Source: Chrysochromulina parva
Taxonomy: Eukaryota > Haptophyta > Prymnesiales > Chrysochromulinaceae
Reading direction: 5' to 3'
Assembly (NCBI GenBank): GCA_002887195.1
Contig: PJAB01000115.1
Location: 1 to 40,825 of the forward strand
DNA length: 40,825 bases
This document shows, in pieces, positions 1-9,236 of the stretch. The notes under the pieces were generated by a model. It did no database searches and was not told where the DNA came from. It was given only the letters and a program-made list of their open reading frames with translations. The position numbers and the translations under genes were made by a program. Every line of letters starts with the position of its first letter. Position 1 is the stretch's first letter.

Positions 1-470
1 CGGCCTTCATCGCCATGGGCATGGCGCCCGAGCTGCAGTTCGTCGACCTGGGCGGCAACGACTTTGGCGATGCCGGCGCCGTCGCCCTTGCAGACGCGGT
101 GCGGCTGCGGCTGGCGAGCGTCGAGTGCAAAGCCGGAACCTTTTTCCCGTGTCCTTTCAACCACGTGGGCATGCGCGGCCGCTTGGCGCTCTCTGCTGCG
201 GTCAAGATTAAGAACCGTGCGCCGGACTGCATACAATTCTTTGCTTCCAACGGCATGAACGCCCTCTTGCCGCGCGGCTACAAAGAGGGCATCAAGCGGA
301 CCTTCAAGCACGAAGCGTACTCGTACCTCCACGCGGAGTACCACCGAGACCACCACGCGCGAAGCAAGCGCGATCTTTTGGTGGCTGCGCAGGAGGAGCT
401 GGGCATCGAAGTATGTGACCTGCGTGCACCTGCTTCGGGTCTCGGTGAGAAAGATGCCCTCAATTTATGA
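1..470 (+). CDS. Leucine-rich-repeat protein, 3' part only
   Basis: The frame is open at the left edge of the window, so this is the C-terminal end of a longer protein; the first ATG in view (15) need not be the start. The visible N-terminal residues LQFVDLGGNDFGDAGAVALA fit one ribonuclease-inhibitor-type leucine-rich repeat (LxxLxLxxNxfgdxGaxaLA). They are followed by about 120 residues without clear repeats, rich in His, Arg and Lys (FKHEAYSYLHAEYHRDHHARSK), which may cap the repeat domain. Such LRR proteins are usually protein-binding scaffolds, and no catalytic motif is visible. The gene ends at a TGA-terminated frame 156 nt before the next start. The LRR identification rests on one repeat, so it is moderate. 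Confidence 0.55.
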   Translation, partial: AFIAMGMAPELQFVDLGGNDFGDAGAVALADAVRLRLASVECKAGTFFPCPFNHVGMRGRLALSAAVKIKNRAPDCIQFFASNGMNALLPRGYKEGIKRTFKHEAYSYLHAEYHRDHHARSKRDLLVAAQEELGIEVCDLRAPASGLGEKDALNL

Positions 471-626
471 TGCGTGATGCTATCGTATACGCTTCACCAC
501 ATCCTTGGTGTACACCGCGCCTCCATTTCGATTTTCGTTGCGACTTCTCATTCGTTTCGGATTATGGAATTAATTCACGAGCGATCTGAGTTTCGTTCCG
601 AAACTTGACGATCGATCGTCACCCCG

Positions 627-1091
627 ATGCTCGTGTTCGCCCTCCACGCCGCGGCGTTCATGTCTCCTCGACACATGCTGTCGTTTCCATGTTCAGCACA
701 GGCTCAGTGCGCAACTCTCGCTTCGGCGCCAACTTTACCGCGAGCGTTCACTCAGCGTCCCGCTGTGACGATGGTGCTTCCGCGGGGCAACAAGGATCCC
801 AACTTCGACCCGGACAATGTGGATCCTGAGGCCTTCAAGAAGACCGCATCGCGCACGGCGGTTGTCTGGGGAGCACTCGGAAGCATTGTCTACTTGGTGA
901 CGAGCAGTGGAAAGGAATTCAACCAGATGAACGCACCAGGATACTCTGAGCAGGCAAAGAGGACGGCAGAAGGGAAGGCCGCTTACCTCAAAGAGCTAAA
1001 GGATCGGGAGGCGGCGCTGGCCGAGAAAACAAGAGCCGACAGAGAAGCCGGCCGAAAGCAGTCTGCGCCACCAAAGCCATGGGAAAAATAG
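627..1091 (+). CDS. Small putative plastid membrane protein (bipartite targeting signal)
   Basis: This 154-residue protein is of unknown function. Residues 1-11 (MLVFALHAAAF) look like a short signal peptide ending in an Ala-Ala-Ala-Phe site, like the ASAFAP-type junction of secondary red plastids. A Ser/Ala/Arg-rich, acid-free stretch follows to about residue 49 (RPAVTM), typical of a transit peptide. The mature part would start near MVLPRGNKDPNFDPDNVD. It has one probable membrane helix at about 77-93 (TAVVWGALGSIVYLVTS) and then a charged, Ala/Lys/Glu-rich helical tail ending PPKPWEK. That layout resembles small subunits or assembly factors of thylakoid complexes, but I do not recognise the family. 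The ATG at 627 is the first in the frame and lies 20 nt after a CGAAACTTG element. The targeting call follows general knowledge of such presequences and is inference. Confidence 0.7.
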   Translation: MLVFALHAAAFMSPRHMLSFPCSAQAQCATLASAPTLPRAFTQRPAVTMVLPRGNKDPNFDPDNVDPEAFKKTASRTAVVWGALGSIVYLVTSSGKEFNQMNAPGYSEQAKRTAEGKAAYLKELKDREAALAEKTRADREAGRKQSAPPKPWEK

Positions 1092-1485
1092 GTCGAGAAC
1101 AATTGTCGCGCGTACACCCCCTGCGCTGATCACCGCACACACGACACCCGGCAACGACCGGCGGGGACGGCGCGGGGGGCCGGCACACGGGGTCGGCGCC
1201 TCGGCGTCCGTTCGTAGTGTGTAGTGTACGGCACGGCACCCCTCCCTCACAGCACACGGGGTTCCGTTCGTCCCCATGTGAGACAATAACGAGTAGTGAA
1301 AATATACGAGATGCGATCGCATCTATGGGATCACTTGCAGAATGTACGGCTGCCAAAAAAGCATAGTCATGCGAGTTGCCACGCACGAACGCGTGCCGAT
1401 GTCCGGTGTTTGCCGTCCCGCGCCCGCCGGATGATCTCCGAGTGATCTCCCGGATTCCTCTCGCGTCCGCGTCCGCAGTTCAGCG
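1092..1485. other. Convergent intergenic region
   Basis: This 394-nt stretch lies between the 3' ends of the small plastid-type gene (+) and the FHA gene (-). It is GC-rich around 1140-1260 and otherwise unremarkable. The short open frames on the minus strand (988-1386) have no recognisable content and overlap the upstream gene. It probably holds the two 3' UTRs. Confidence 0.5.
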
Positions 1486-2298
1486 CTAACGATAGCCGCC
1501 TTGTTGCGGTGGATAGCCTTGTTGCGGTGGATAGCCTTGCTGGGGTGGGTAGCCCGGCTGCGGCGGGTAGCCCGGCTGCGGCGGGTAGCCCGGCTGCGGG
1601 AGACCGTTGGGGTTCCCATAGCCCGGCTGCATGACGCCAGGCACCTGCATGGGAGGTGCTTCGGTACCCACCTGCTGAATAACAAAGACCGCCTCTTCAG
1701 GATTCGTCTGGTCCAAGCTAATCTTATGGCCTTGGCCGAGGGTGGCCGTCTGACCACGTGGCAGCCAAGTCCATGGAAACTGGGGCCCTTGCTTCCATCC
1801 GGTCGGTGGCTTACCCAATGAGGTCAGCGTGGCGACGCCGGCGGGAGAGACTTGAACCACACATTGCTGGCGCGAGATCACCAGGTACTGCCCGGGCTGT
1901 TCTGTCGTATCGTAGCGGCCTAGCACCTGCTGGCCGCCAAACGGCACCGTGTAGTCACTCCTGAGCACTCCGGTGACACCCCCCCGAGGAATGAGATGCC
2001 AGCCCGCCTGTGGCATGCCACCATAGCCTGCCTGAGCGCCGTACACCTGCTGCGGCGGCGCACCGTAACCTTGCTGTGGCGCGCCGTAGCCTGCTTGCGG
2101 CTGCGCGCCGTAGCCCTGCTGTGGCGCGCCGTAACCTTGCTGCGGCGCGCCGTAGCCTCCTTGGGCGAATTGCATGCTGACAGTGGAGCGCGACGTCATC
2201 ACAGCCGGCGTCAGAGGTGACAGTGGAACGAGCATCAAGCCTGCGATGAGCCCAGGCATTACCGCCGCGAGGGTGCATCGAATGGCAACCACGCCCAT
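1486..2298 (-). CDS. FHA-domain protein with flanking GYGAPQ and PGYPPQ repeats, putative plastid protein
   Basis: This is a 270-residue protein starting at the ATG at 2298; the open frame extends further upstream only to a GTG. Residues 1-42 (from MGVVAIRCTLAAVMPGLIAG to STVSM) read as signal peptide plus short transit peptide. About 47-98 are repeats of GYGAPQQ. About 100-208 resemble a forkhead-associated domain: LGRYD, then ISRQQCVVQV, TSLGKPPTGW, and LGQGHKISLD before a final beta strand (VFVIQQ). Gln in place of the usual His in SxxH, and the LGxxPT-like strand, match the FHA type of PNK, aprataxin and APLF, which binds phosphothreonine or phosphoserine peptides. About 223-270 are PGYPPQ repeats. 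The repeats are near-identical 18-nt units in the DNA (about 1496-1600). An FHA reader between two low-complexity arms suggests a phospho-dependent, self-associating protein. The partner and the plastid location are inferred. Confidence 0.7.
   Translation of the reverse strand: MGVVAIRCTLAAVMPGLIAGLMLVPLSPLTPAVMTSRSTVSMQFAQGGYGAPQQGYGAPQQGYGAQPQAGYGAPQQGYGAPPQQVYGAQAGYGGMPQAGWHLIPRGGVTGVLRSDYTVPFGGQQVLGRYDTTEQPGQYLVISRQQCVVQVSPAGVATLTSLGKPPTGWKQGPQFPWTWLPRGQTATLGQGHKISLDQTNPEEAVFVIQQVGTEAPPMQVPGVMQPGYGNPNGLPQPGYPPQPGYPPQPGYPPQQGYPPQQGYPPQQGGYR
1496..1600. repeat. 18-nt coding tandem repeat (PGYPPQ array)
   Basis: About six 18-nt units of the type TAGCCCGGCTGCGGCGGG (plus strand) encode the C-terminal PGYPPQ repeats of the FHA protein on the minus strand. 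The three central copies are almost identical and the distal copies differ by a few bases (TAGCCTTGTTGCGGTGGA), so the array has probably expanded recently by slippage or unequal exchange. Every unit is a multiple of three, so copy-number change would keep the frame. Confidence 0.85.
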
Positions 2299-3307
2299 GA
2301 CGGACGACGCTCGGGCGCTTCCTTCCGCCGCACACGTGCGAGATCGACGCACAAAATGAGATTTTGTCTCGACTCCCGTCAGTTTTTAGAACGGCTCCGC
2401 CGCACCGGACATAGAGCAGGTACCGCGCGGTGGCGCGCGCCCAAAACTGGAGTTCGGGCACCGGGGACCGGGGGGGCGTTCCAACCTTAGCAACCGGGAA
2501 AAAATTGGGCCGGACCAGGTTTGCGTGGGACGTCCCAGCGATGATAGCACCCACTTTGTGGAAAAATAAACTGTCGTTTCCATGATTTTTTCCTCACCAG
2601 TCACCTTTTTCGAGGCTCAGGCCGTGACTCAGGGCTGAATCTGTGGCGTTTGTTTTAAGTCGAAAGTCACCCGCGTGACATCTCGTGTGAGACGTGTTCG
2701 CGTTTTCGGTTTTGGTACGTTTACTTTTCAGCATTCAACAGGTGTATCGCGAGCGCGAGGAGCGTCGGGACTCGCCACCAAAGTACACGCGGTACTTATA
2801 CGTGACATGATTCGCAGCGGCGGGGCAAGCAAAACGCAAGGCAGCGGCGGGGCAAGCAAAACGCAAGGCAAGCGGCGGGGCAAGCAGGGGCAAGCAAGGG
2901 CACACAGCGGCGCCCGACACGGCAGATCTCGACAGCTCGATGCTGGGGCGTGAGCCCGCCGCTCCGCACGTCAATCTGCTGTCCTGCCGGCAGGCACGCG
3001 CCCGCCACGCCAAACACATACACATAGGGCCCGGGCGGGCCCTCCCCGATGCGGCTAGATTCGAACATGTCTGGCCATCCCTCGCGCGCGCCTGCAATCT
3101 AATCCGATTGGTTCAATGGCCAACGATCAGAGCCAACACCGTCCTCTGCCGACGTCCGATGGCTCACGTCCGACGGCTCCTCCACCGCAGCAGCCTCCTC
3201 CACCGTAGCAGCCTCCTCCGCCGCAGCAGCCACCTCCGCCGCCTCCTCCACCTCTGCAGCCTTGCCGGCTCCTCAAGCCTCGGGCGTGATCAACCGCAGC
3301 CGCCGTC
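2299..3307. other. Intergenic region: FHA promoter side and importin beta 3' side
   Basis: This 1,009-nt region without a convincing gene separates the 5' end of the FHA gene from the 3' end of importin beta, both on the minus strand. 2350-2720 is relatively AT-rich, with T/A runs, and is the likely promoter and 5' UTR of the FHA gene. 2814-2899 is a tandem repeat. 3026-3043 forms a perfect 7-bp hairpin (AGGGCCC with GGGCCCT). 3165-3260 is a run of CAGCCTCCTCCACCG-like units just past the importin stop. A plus-strand frame near 3116 starts MANDQSQHRPLP but stops after about 30 codons. Confidence 0.5.
2814..2899. repeat. 27-nt tandem repeat, about three copies
   Basis: Two identical 27-nt units (2814-2840 and 2841-2867; core GCGGCGGGGCAAGCAAAACG) are followed by a diverged third unit with extra GGGGCAAGCAA steps up to about 2899. 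It lies in non-coding DNA. The purine-rich unit could affect chromatin or transcription, but nothing shows a function. Confidence 0.85.
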
Positions 3308-6112
3308 TCAGTCTTTGAAGGCGATCTGGGACGCCCATTTTGCCGCTTCTCCCGTCTCCTTATTGGGGGACTCCTTGCCGTGCTTGAGCAGCGCCTTGAG
3401 GTACTCCTTGTGCGGCGACGATCTCGCGACCCTCTTGAACGGCTCCCCGAGCGTCTGGGCGAGATCGCCAATGAGGCCGACGGCAGCGTGCACGACCGAG
3501 TCACCCGTCACGTTCTGCGGCACGCCATCATTACACACCCTAATCAACTCGAGAGCGCCCATCATGTACGGCTCGAAGACGGTCGCCTTGTTCTCGGCCC
3601 TCAAGCCCTGCAGCACGCCCGTGTACGCCTCGAAGATGCCCTCGCGCAGCTGGTTGAGGTACTCGACGAGGTCGGGGTTCTCCGTGTCGACGGTCGTCTG
3701 AGACGCCTGCACGAGCATCGACATGGTCACCTGCATGTACTTTTCGAAGCCCCCCTCGATCGCGAGAGCGATGTCGCCGAAGCATGATAGGATCGGAGGC
3801 TTTACGTTGCGGTTGAGCGCCGGGTTCTGCAGGTTGCGCAGCAGCAGGTGCACCAACTCGTCGCAGTATGGCATCACCTGCTTCTCGAGCGCGCGGCAGA
3901 TGTCGCCCACGACGCCGATGGCCACGTTGCACACCATGAACTCCTCGTAGTTCGAGAGGCCGAGCGACAGGAACGGCCGAAAGTGCGGCATGTACTTTTC
4001 GAATGCGCGCCCCGTCGCCGTCGCCACCGAGCCCACCGCCAAAAGCGCCTCCTCGTGCACGCTCGAGTTCCTCGAGGCGAAGACCTGCAGGCAGAGGTTC
4101 ATCATCTGGTCTGCGTGCGGCGCCGCCTGCGGCCCCAATTTCTGCGTGATCACCTGCAGCGTCGCGCACAGCAGCCCTTGCAGCTCCGTCTGCGCCTCCC
4201 TGTCGTCGGAACTGACAATCGGCATCGCGAAGGTGCCCTCGAGCCGCGAGATGACAAGGGGCAGCAGTTGGCCCACGCTGACATGCGTGTCCTTGGCCGC
4301 GTTCGTGATCACCATGTTGAGCGCCTCGTATGCCGACACGCGCAAGTTGTTCTCGCCCGCGTCGTGCCGCTCGGTGCATGCGAGGAGCGCCTTGGCGAGC
4401 GTAACAAAGAGCCCGGAGAGCCGATTGCTGGGGTTGTTGCGCTCGTCCTCGACCTGCTCGGCGAGCGCGTACAAGGCCGTACACACCTTTTCCGCCACCC
4501 GGGTGTGGTCCTTGAGCGCCATGAGCAGAACGCCCTCGGGCTCGATCAAGGCGCCCGAAGGATCGACGCTGCCCTCACGCAACATCACATGCCAGTGCTG
4601 GGGCTGGATGCTCGCCGTGTGATGCTCGCAGATGCGCGCGATCGTCCAAGCGGCGGTGTCTCGCACGGGTAGCGCCGTCGTGGGCGTACCCACCAGCGAG
4701 ATCATCTTCTCGAGTGCGGGCACCATAAAGGGCTGCAGGGCCAGATCCGAGGGTCCCTCGAGCACAGAGCCCCACGCGAGCGTCGCCGCCTCGGTACGAT
4801 GCCAGTCTGCGGAGTCGATGTTCGCCTGGATGAAAGGTATCACATGCCCGACGACATCGTCATGCACCGTCAACGCAATCTGCGCCAGGCACGTCGCCGC
4901 CGCACTCGCGAGCGTGAACCCGCCGTCCTCGTCCTCGTCCTGCTTGCACATGGCCTCTAGCAGCAGCCCCACCAGCTGGCCCATCCCCTGTTTGACGAAG
5001 TTGTGCGAGGGCCCCGGCGCCTCCTCGTCTTCGATCTCCATCTCCTTGTCGCAGATCGTCGTCCAGAACTCGATCGCTTGCTTTCCCACGTCCTCCTCCG
5101 ACTCGTCCGCCGTTGCCTTTTGCAGCGCGGCCAGCGTGAGCTGGTACAGCGCGGGCATGTACGCGGGCAGCTTGTCGTAGTACAGCTCGGCGATCACCAC
5201 GATGCACTCATACGCGGCGACCTTGATTTCCTGCTTCTCCGCCTGCGTCGCCTCGCACACCGTCTGCATGATAATATTGCGCTCGACCTCGACTTCAAAA
5301 TTCTTCTCGACGAACTCAAGGGCGTTGGTCATCGCCCGCACGCCGGCGAGGCGCACATCCATGTTGGGCTCCTCCTTGCGCATGCCCGACACGACGGCGG
5401 TCAGGATCAGGTTCGCCTGCGGCTCGAGAACAGCCGGATCGATCTCCTCGCACACGAAGCCGAGCGCCTCGAGCGACGACTGCTTGAGAAAGTCGTTGCC
5501 CGATGCGGTGGTGTTGTCGGCGAGCCCTTGGATGAGCTCCGGCCACTGGGCATGCGGCAGCTCAATAACGCCGATCGCGCCAATGACCTGCGCGGCCGTG
5601 TGGCGCGCGGACTGCTGCGGCGAGGCGAGCGCGCCCAGCACGGCCGTCTTGATCGTGTGCCTCTCCGCCGGCGAAATGGCCAGCCATGCCGCCTGCCTCT
5701 GCTGGACCAGGTCGGCCGACTTGGCTGTCAAGCAGTTTTTGAGCAGCACGCCCGCAAGCTGGCGCGTGGTGAGCTCCTTGACCTCGTTCGATAGCTCCCG
5801 GGCCAGCAGATTGAGGAGCAGCGGCTGCGAACGAGAGTACGAGCGGGCAAAAGCGAGTCAGCCAGCGCGAGAAGCGGAGCAGCGGGTGCATCGTGAGCAG
5901 CAGGGTGCGAGCGGCGAGGCCATTGGGACCACTCGGCGAGGTACGCGCAGGCTCAGGCAATGTGGCCGAGCGCGGGCACGGGCCCGCGCAGAGGGTCTGC
6001 ACACCAGGTTGGACGCCTTGGCAGCCTCGAGCTGCTGCTCCGCAGGCTGGCGCACGGCCGGATCCGCCGACTGCGCCGCTAACAGGATGGGCCCGATGTC
6101 AGTGTCTCCCAT
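3308..6112 (-). CDS. KPNB1: Importin subunit beta-1 (karyopherin beta), two exons
   Basis: This is the nuclear import receptor that carries importin-alpha cargo, or cargo directly, through FG nucleoporins and is released by Ran-GTP. Exon 1 is 6112-6005 (36 codons, MGDTDIGPILLAAQSADPAV...) and exon 2 is 5824-3308; both junctions are phase 0, giving 874 residues against about 876 in animals. The HEAT-repeat solenoid aligns along its whole length with importin beta-1. The N-terminal importin-beta region has QLAGVLLKNCLTAKS. Later conserved stretches include WPELIQGLADN, GMRKEEPNMDVRLAGVRAM, EFWTTICDKEMEIEDEEA (with the acidic loop that contacts Ran and importin alpha), RDTAAWTIARICE, LLCATLQVITQKLG and CFGDIALAIEGGFEKYM. 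The first ATG lies 252 bp from the start of RCC1 on the other strand. The join is inferred from phase, GT-AG ends and family alignment. Confidence 0.95.
5825..6004 (-). other. Importin beta intron 1 (180 nt)
   Basis: On the minus strand the intron starts GTGTGCAGAC after codon 36 (...KASNL) and ends with a pyrimidine-rich tract and GTTCGCAG before CCGCTGCTCCTC (PLLLNLLAREL). Both sides are phase 0, and the joined protein matches the N-terminal helices of importin beta. The donor is not a consensus GTRAGT, so the exact base could shift, but no other in-phase pair restores the family sequence. Confidence 0.8.
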
Positions 6113-6364
6113 GGCTGGCTCGAACAGCCCTGCTCCAGGCTATTCGGATACGGTCTAGGCGTGGGCCTAGATGCGCCTCGCACGCCTGTCGCGCCTTTAG
6201 CCGCCGACGATTCCGTGAAACACAGCGCGCGCTCATCATGGCGTGTCTTCAATGCCAGCGGAGGACCCCTACTTGGACAGGCGTCCTTCCGCGGCGTCAG
6301 CGGCGTCGAAGACTTCGACTTTTACGACTCTTATTCGGCGGCGTGCTCGCGGCCAACGCAAAAT
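6113..6364. promoter_or_regulatory. Shared head-to-head region of importin beta and RCC1
   Basis: Only 252 bp separate the two start codons, so both 5' UTRs and both core promoters must fit here or overlap the genes. I see no TATA box in a credible position. Shared control of the two Ran-cycle genes is an inference from the spacing. Confidence 0.55.
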
Positions 6365-8475
6365 ATGGTGAGAACTCGTCGCGCCGCGTCGCCACGCACG
6401 CGAGCTCTTGCCGACGACGCCGCTCCGCCCCTCAGACTCGTGCACCCTTCTCTCTCCCCACGTCACTCTGCCACTCTTGACCTGCCCATCTTCCGCCGCC
6501 TTCGCAGCCGGGCTGGGACTTCCTCAAAGACAAGTACGAAGAGGTCATCGACGAGTCAACCGGCGAGAAAATCCTCGTGGACAAGACGGCGCCCAAGTAC
6601 AAGCTGGACGCGTCGGGCAACATCGTCAACGGGCCGCCGTCGGCCGCTGACGAAAAGCCCAAGAGCAACGGCTTCGCGGCCCTGTTCGCCGGCGGCGCCG
6701 GTGCCTCGTCAGCGGCTGGTGGCTTTGGCGGCGGCGCCACTGGCGGCGGCTTCGTCTTCGGCGGCGCGAGCGCGCCCGCGCCCGCTGGCGGCGGCTTCGC
6801 CTTCGGCAGCGGCGGCGCCCCGCCCGCGACCGGCGGCTTCGTGCCCGCTGCTGGCGCAGGCGGCTTCACCTTTGGCAGCGGCGCTCCCGCCGCAGCGTCT
6901 GCACCGACGGGCGGCTTTGTCTTCGGCGGGAGCCAGCCGCCCGCGGCCGCGCCCACCGCCGGCGGCGCGGAGAAGCGGAAGGCACCCGATGGGTCCGATC
7001 GCGCGGTCGCCAAGCGGCTGCGCTCGCGAGAGCTCCGGTTGACGGGCGCCGAGAGCGGCGTAGTACTTGTGGTCGGCAACGGCGACTGCGGGCAGCTCGG
7101 GCTGGGCGACGAGGACGAGGACACACGCGACTCGTACCAGCTCGTGCGCATGCCCACGCTCGACGCGCAGCGCATCAAGGAAGTCGTGTGCGGTGGCCTG
7201 CACACGGGCGCGCTCACCCTCGATGGCCGAATCTGGACGTGGGGGTGCAACGACGACGAGGTCCTCGGTCGGCAGGGCAATGAGTCGATGCCGGCAGTCG
7301 TCGAGGGGGCGCTCGTGGGCAAGCGCGTCAAGAAGATCACCGCGGGCGACAGCCACATGGCCGCCCTCACCGAGGATGGCCAGGTCTACTCGTGGGGCAC
7401 GTACAAGGACTCGAACGGCTACATCGGGTACAGCCCGGAGGCGATCCGGAAGCCCGAGGGGGAGGGCTATCCCGGCGAGCTGCCGTGGAAGGCACCCACC
7501 CCGACGCTCGTGCCCAACCTGCCGAGCATCAAGGCGCTGGCCTCGGGCGCGGACCACACGCTCGCGATCAGCACGGATGGCTACTCGCTCTTCGGCTGGG
7601 GCTGCGGCGAGAAAGGTCAGCTCGGTCGCGAGCTCGCCTGGGAGAAGAAGACCAAGTTCAAGTACCTACTGCCCACGGAGCCGGTGAGCGTCTCGCTGCC
7701 CAGTGTGCACGCTGGAGCGCCGGTTTCGGCCAAGGACCGGCACGTGCGCAGCCTCAATGCCTCCTTCCTCGAGCACGTGCGCAAGATCGTCGAGACCGAC
7801 GGCGCGGCCGATAGCGAGATGCGCGAGGCGTGCGAGACGTACTTGGATGAGGTGAGCGAGCTCAGCCGAAAGGGCGGCAGCCTAGACGTGCGGCTGCAGC
7901 TGCGCGACGTCTTCGCCGGCGCGTACCACTCGTTCGTGCTCACGGCGCACGGCAACGTATACTCGTTTGGGCTCAACAACATGGGTCAGCTCGGGCTGGG
8001 CATGCGGGGAGCCAAAGGTGACCCCGAGCCAAACAGCACGGGCACGCCGACTCTCGTGACGGCGCTCGAGGGGAAGGAGATTGAGAGGCTCGCGGGCGGC
8101 GAGCACCACTCGCTCGCGCTCTCGGCCACTGGCCAGGTCTACTCATTCGGGCGCGGCGACAACAACCAGCTCGGGCTGGGCGACGGCACGGACCAAGAGG
8201 TGACGCCGCGCCTCGTGCCTGCTCTCGAGGGCATCGCTGTGCGCAAGGTGGCGACCACGGCCAACTCGAACGTGGCGCTGGCGCGCTCGGGCGACCTCTA
8301 CACGTGGGGCTTTGGGGAGATGGGGCAGCTCGCCAACGGCAAGGGCGGCGACGAGCGCGTGCCTGCGCTCGTCGAGGAGAGCAAGGCGGGTAGCGCGTAC
8401 ACCGGCCTCGCAGCCCTCGACGCCGCCGCCGGCGGCCAGCACATGGTGGTCGTCGCCATGAAGGTGGACGACTGA
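6365..8475 (+). CDS. RCC1: RCC1-type Ran guanine-nucleotide exchange factor with FG-rich N-terminus
   Basis: RCC1 loads Ran with GTP on chromatin and sets the gradient that directs importin beta. The main exon 6508-8475 carries a seven-bladed RCC1 propeller from about residue 185 (VVGNGDCGQLGLGD, GGLHTGALTLDGRIWTWG, AGDSHMAALTEDGQVYSWG, GADHTLAISTDG, GAYHSFVLTAHGNVYSFG, GGEHHSLALSATGQVYSFG, TNSNVALARSGDLYTWGFGE). An insertion of roughly 90 charged residues interrupts it between the fourth and fifth blades. About 55-145 form a Gly/Ala-rich stretch with five FG dipeptides (FVFGG, FAFGS, FTFGS type). A bipartite basic nuclear signal follows (EKRKAPDGSDRAVAKRLRSR). The only ATG in phase with exon 2 is 6365-6367, directly against the intron donor, giving 656 residues beginning MPGWDFLKDKYEEV. 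An alternative ATG at 6252 (MPAEDPYLDRRPS) does not join in phase. The propeller call is secure and the first exon less so. Confidence 0.9.
6368..6507 (+). other. RCC1 intron 1 (140 nt)
   Basis: The donor GTGAGAAC directly follows the ATG at 6365-6367. The acceptor is TTCGCAG before CCGGGCTGGGAC, preceded by a strong pyrimidine tract (CTTCTCTCTCCCCACG and beyond). Phase is 0 on both sides. An intron placed immediately after the start codon is unusual but leaves a clean N-terminus. Confidence 0.75.
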
Positions 8476-8762
8476 GCGGCCGGGACAGCCAGATGCAGCC
8501 GCGTGCCCGTGTGCGCGTCGGCGTTTCCCGGTGCGCGCGCGCGCTCCGCGACGTTGTGCAAGGTCCGAGGAGGGCGAGAGATGATGATGGCAGCGCCCTT
8601 GCCCGTCGGCCGGCATGCCCGCGGAGAGTTGCACATTGTTCCGTGCAAGAAAGAGAGCTGGGCCCTGTAAGCAGGTTCTCTGAATTATCAGGCCGCAATC
8701 CAGAAGTTGCCACCCCAAGTTTGCTTGCGTGGGTGGACCGCGACGAAACTGACTGAGCACTA
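8476..8762. other. RCC1 3' side and upstream of the acidic hypothetical gene
   Basis: This 287-nt region lies between two plus-strand genes. I see no repeat or structural RNA. It presumably contains the RCC1 3' UTR and the promoter of the next gene. Confidence 0.4.
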
Positions 8763-9236
8763 ATGGGCCTTTTCATTCGTCATCAAAGGCTCCGGACGGC
8801 CATGCTGTCCTCGGGCGCGGAGGCGTCTTATTGGGCCGCAAGAATGGCGCACCCGAAGGTGCCAGTTGTCGGACCGCCACGGCGTGGCCCGCTACATACC
8901 TATGAGACCGAGGCGTGGTGGTCGGGTGAGGCACTCACCCTCAGCGAAGAGGTGGCCATGGCACCAGAGGTGGAGGCGAGCCGCGACCCATGCTGGTGGA
9001 ACACCGACGAATGCGAGACACCCAGCGTGCCAATCTCATACGTGGACAACATCCTTTCAGCCACGACTGTCAACGACGTCCTCACCGAGGGCATCCCATG
9101 CGTCACCACTGATGACGGCTGCACACTAGAGGCACGCGCAGGCATCGTGCCAGAACAGGAGCCGCTTTTCGTGCATGACGAGAGATTGAGCATGGATCCC
9201 TGCTTCTGGGATGATGCATGTATGGCCCCTTCATGA
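8763..9236 (+). CDS. Acidic hypothetical protein with DPCxW motifs
   Basis: This 157-residue protein matches no family I recognise. The first half is mildly basic, with MGLFIRHQRLRTAML at the start. From about residue 45 it is acidic and rich in Trp and Cys. Two similar motifs, DPCWWNTDEC (about 77) and MDPCFWDDACMAPS (the C-terminus), suggest an internal repeat. There is no signal peptide or membrane helix. Its last codons and the following 60-70 nt of untranslated DNA are duplicated in inverted orientation at about 12345-12430, where the translated end reads DDAYMAPS before a stop. Third-position composition is less GC-biased than in the conserved genes, so the coding call is moderate, but conservation of the C-terminal codons between the two copies supports it. 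Confidence 0.5.
   Translation: MGLFIRHQRLRTAMLSSGAEASYWAARMAHPKVPVVGPPRRGPLHTYETEAWWSGEALTLSEEVAMAPEVEASRDPCWWNTDECETPSVPISYVDNILSATTVNDVLTEGIPCVTTDDGCTLEARAGIVPEQEPLFVHDERLSMDPCFWDDACMAPS

Noticed and set aside
3025..3115. A tRNA-like T-loop GTTCGAATC on the minus strand near 3057.
   Set aside because: The flanking five bases (ACATG and CTAGC) do not pair, and no anticodon or acceptor stem fits.
3116..3210. A short plus-strand frame MANDQSQHRPLP with a Pro/Gln tail.
   Set aside because: It stops after about 30 codons inside the repeat beside the importin 3' end. There is no supported splice continuation.
5003..6158. Long plus-strand frames opposite importin beta.
   Set aside because: They are antisense shadows of a gene whose minus-strand reading matches importin beta along its full length.
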